This document shows positions 62,432-64,000 of a stretch of 64,000 bases of DNA, piece after piece. Source of the stretch: Streptomyces sp. NRRL S-340 (GTDB taxonomy: Bacteria > Actinomycetota > Actinomycetes > Streptomycetales > Streptomycetaceae). Under the pieces are notes generated by a model. The model made no database searches. It had not been told where the DNA came from and saw only the letters and a program-made list of their open reading frames with translations. How positions within the stretch are numbered: the stretch's first letter is position 1; the number at the start of each line of letters is the position of its first letter. The position numbers and the translations under genes were made by a program. The stretch covers positions 58,945-122,944 of the forward strand of contig NZ_JOIY01000021.1 of assembly GCF_000720185.1 (NCBI RefSeq), in the 5' to 3' direction.

Positions 62432-63018
62432 CAGCGGGTGACGTCCGCGGTGGCCTCGGAGATGGCCTGGGCGAAGTCGAGGGCCTGGCGCACGGTCTCC
62501 GGACCGTCCCCGGCCTCGCTGACGCGCAGGCTCAGGTCGTCGGCGGTCGAACTCCCGGTGTAGCCGTGGTCGGCCTCGCAATTCGGGTCGCCGCAGGCGG
62601 CGGGCTCCAGGTCGATGCGGGAGACGGCGCCCCAGCCGATGGTGAGGACGACCTCGCGCGGCGGGGTGCCCGGCTTGTACTGCTCCGGGTTGGCGACGAC
62701 CCGGCTGACCACGACCGACGAGATCCGGCCGATCTTGACCGACTCGGTGGACGTGGTGGCGTACGGCGTCGGGGAGGTGCTGTCCTCGGCCTGCTCGTCG
62801 GTGTGGCTGACGATGAAGCGGTTGCCGGTGAGGACGAGCACCGTGACGTGCCGCCGTACCTCGTTCTGGTCGAAGGTGGTCTCCTGGTGGACCAGGTACG
62901 ACCGGATGGGCTCGCCGCCCACGGCGGCCTCCACCGCCTCGGCCACGAGAGCCGGGTAGTAGCCGCTGCGTTCGATCGCCGCCCGCAGCCCCTGGGTCGT
63001 CGTACTGGTCTTGGCCAT
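62431..63018 (-). CDS. DUF5998 protein
   Basis: This 195-residue protein (MAKTSTTTQGLRAAIERSGY) has a PH-like beta-rich core (VTVLVLTGNRFIVSHTDE) and ACGDPNCEADHG, a possible small metal site. It is conserved beside the phosphodiesterase in Streptomyces. Start at 63018 chosen over 63042 by similarity of the MAKTST opening to family starts. Function unknown. Confidence 0.85.
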   Translation of the reverse strand: MAKTSTTTQGLRAAIERSGYYPALVAEAVEAAVGGEPIRSYLVHQETTFDQNEVRRHVTVLVLTGNRFIVSHTDEQAEDSTSPTPYATTSTESVKIGRISSVVVSRVVANPEQYKPGTPPREVVLTIGWGAVSRIDLEPAACGDPNCEADHGYTGSSTADDLSLRVSEAGDGPETVRQALDFAQAISEATADVTR

Positions 63019-63076
63019 GCCGTCCATCCTACGGGGAGGCACTGACTGCGAGGCACCGTCGGTGCGGGGGATCCGG

Positions 63077-64000
63077 TCAGTAGACCGGGAGGGTGCGCGG
63101 GCCGAGGTCGTCGCGGACGGGCGGGGGCGCGAGGCGCACGCTCGCGCCGAGCACGCTCAGCCCGCGCGGGGCGACGACGACCGGCTCCAGGGTGACCGCG
63201 ACGACCTCGGGGTGGTCGTCGACCAGGCGGGACACCCGCAGCAGCAGTTCCTTCAGGGCAGGCGTGTCGACCGGCGCCGAGCCGCGCCAGCCGAAGAGGA
63301 GGGGGGCCGTCCGGATCGAGCGGATCATGGAGGTGGCCTCCGGGTCGGTGACCGGGACCAGGCGGTGCGCCATGTCGTCGAGCAGCTGGGAGGCGGCTCC
63401 GGCGAGCCCGAAGGAGAGCACCGCACCGGCCGCCGGGTCGATGACGGCCCGGACGACGGTGTCGACGCCGCGGGGTGCCATCGTCTGCACCACCGGCCGC
63501 ACTTCCTGCGGGCTGCCGAACAGGCCCGTCAGTTCCGCGTAGGCACGCCGCAGTTGTTCCTCGTCGGCGAGGTCGAGGCGCACGCCGCCCAGGTCGGCGC
63601 GGTGGCGCAGGTGCGGGGCGGTGGCCTTCAGGGCGACCGGGTAGCCGAGGACGCGGGCGGCTTCGGCGGCGGCGTCCGGGGTGGACGCGGGGACGGCCCG
63701 GCGGACGTGGATCCCGTAGCGGCCGAGCAGCTCGCAGGTCTCCTCGGTGCCGAGGGTGAGGCCCTGCCCGCGCGCGAGGAGCCCGCCGATGAGGGCGGCG
63801 GCACCCTTCTCGTCGATGTCGTCGTACTCGGGCACCTTGCCGGGTTCGGCCGCCTCGCGCCGCCACTGGCCGTACCGCACGGCCTCGGCGAGGGCCCGCA
63901 CCGCACGCTCGGCGGCGGGGTAGGCGGGGATGAGCCGCGGACCGCCGCCCGACGGGACGGGGGCGGGGGGCGCGGGGAGCGGTGCCGGGCGGAAACCGGG
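63077..64000 (-). CDS. ADP-forming acyl-CoA synthetase, C-terminal part (runs off the window)
   Basis: The reading frame is open to the window edge; 307 C-terminal codons are visible. It shows the family linker IPAYPAAERAVRALA, then the ATP-grasp domain (LLGRYGIHVRRAVPA; VALKATAPHLRHR; GGVRLDL) and an end VTLEPVVVAPRGL. The N-terminal CoA-binding/ligase part, often with a GNAT domain in Streptomyces protein acetyltransferases, is beyond the edge. Confidence 0.85.
   Translation of the reverse strand, partial: PGFRPAPLPAPPAPVPSGGGPRLIPAYPAAERAVRALAEAVRYGQWRREAAEPGKVPEYDDIDEKGAAALIGGLLARGQGLTLGTEETCELLGRYGIHVRRAVPASTPDAAAEAARVLGYPVALKATAPHLRHRADLGGVRLDLADEEQLRRAYAELTGLFGSPQEVRPVVQTMAPRGVDTVVRAVIDPAAGAVLSFGLAGAASQLLDDMAHRLVPVTDPEATSMIRSIRTAPLLFGWRGSAPVDTPALKELLLRVSRLVDDHPEVVAVTLEPVVVAPRGLSVLGASVRLAPPPVRDDLGPRTLPVY

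Noticed and set aside
1..64000. CRISPR array
   Set aside because: No regularly spaced repeat-spacer pattern or cas gene was seen. The AGCGTCA cluster is too short and closely spaced.

Overview
The window is high-GC Streptomyces chromosome. The right half (about 31.25-64 kb) carries a gene set and order typical of the genus: TRAM-type RNA methyltransferase, APC permease, two TrkA proteins, kdpDE, dut, DUF3093, DUF4193, cutRS, inositol phosphatase, ferrochelatase, MFS exporter, sepH, rhodanese, DUF5753/DUF397 regulators, tdk, DUF5998 and an acyl-CoA synthetase running off the edge. The left half (1 to about 31.2 kb) is an accessory island. It has long gene-poor gaps, broken genes, uneven base composition and almost only DNA-defence functions, and it ends with a large serine integrase beside the 3' end of the RNA methyltransferase gene. 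Its left end lies outside the window.

Island, 1-17.7 kb: a single-strand phosphorothioate (PT) DNA modification locus. A minus-strand operon encodes cysteine desulfurase (SspA), a DUF4007 protein (SspB), a large P-loop ATPase (SspC) and a PAPS-reductase-like PP-loop enzyme (SspD). Diverging from it are a DEAD/DEAH helicase, a GHKL ATPase and a single-HKD phospholipase-D-like protein, whose stop and start codons overlap; these are the best candidates for the restriction arm SspFGH. The roughly 450-bp divergent control region contains a GAAC-N4-GTTC site of the actinobacterial LexA type. Downstream lie a protein with a duplicated helix-turn-helix unit, a second PP-loop enzyme sharing SspD's cysteine pattern, a PT-associated putative methyltransferase and a conserved-looking gene broken by a TA duplication. 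A further GHKL ATPase gene with low-GC codon use runs off the left edge.

Island, 17.7-31.2 kb: a gene-poor stretch with a probable gene remnant, a membrane peptide plus HTH regulator pair closed by a 17-bp hairpin, then two very large divergent defence-type genes. One is an 1806-residue sacsin/HSP90-like ATPase ending in a DUF3883/PD-(D/E)XK nuclease module. The other is an 867-residue protein joining a type I N6-adenine methylase, a RAMA domain, two CBS domains and a C-terminal HEPN domain with an R-x4-H motif, with no HsdS or HsdR beside it. This fusion is the most unusual item in the window. The island closes with a small protein coupled to the serine integrase and a cluster of AGCGTCA repeats.

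Core, 31.2-64 kb: ordinary housekeeping and regulation. The genes are tightly packed with many 1-4 nt stop/start overlaps, and the calls here are mostly secure. Points of note are kdpDE without kdpABC, a perfect 42-bp palindrome between convergent genes, a recent tandem duplication of a DUF397 gene, and two short proteins (37 and 57 residues).
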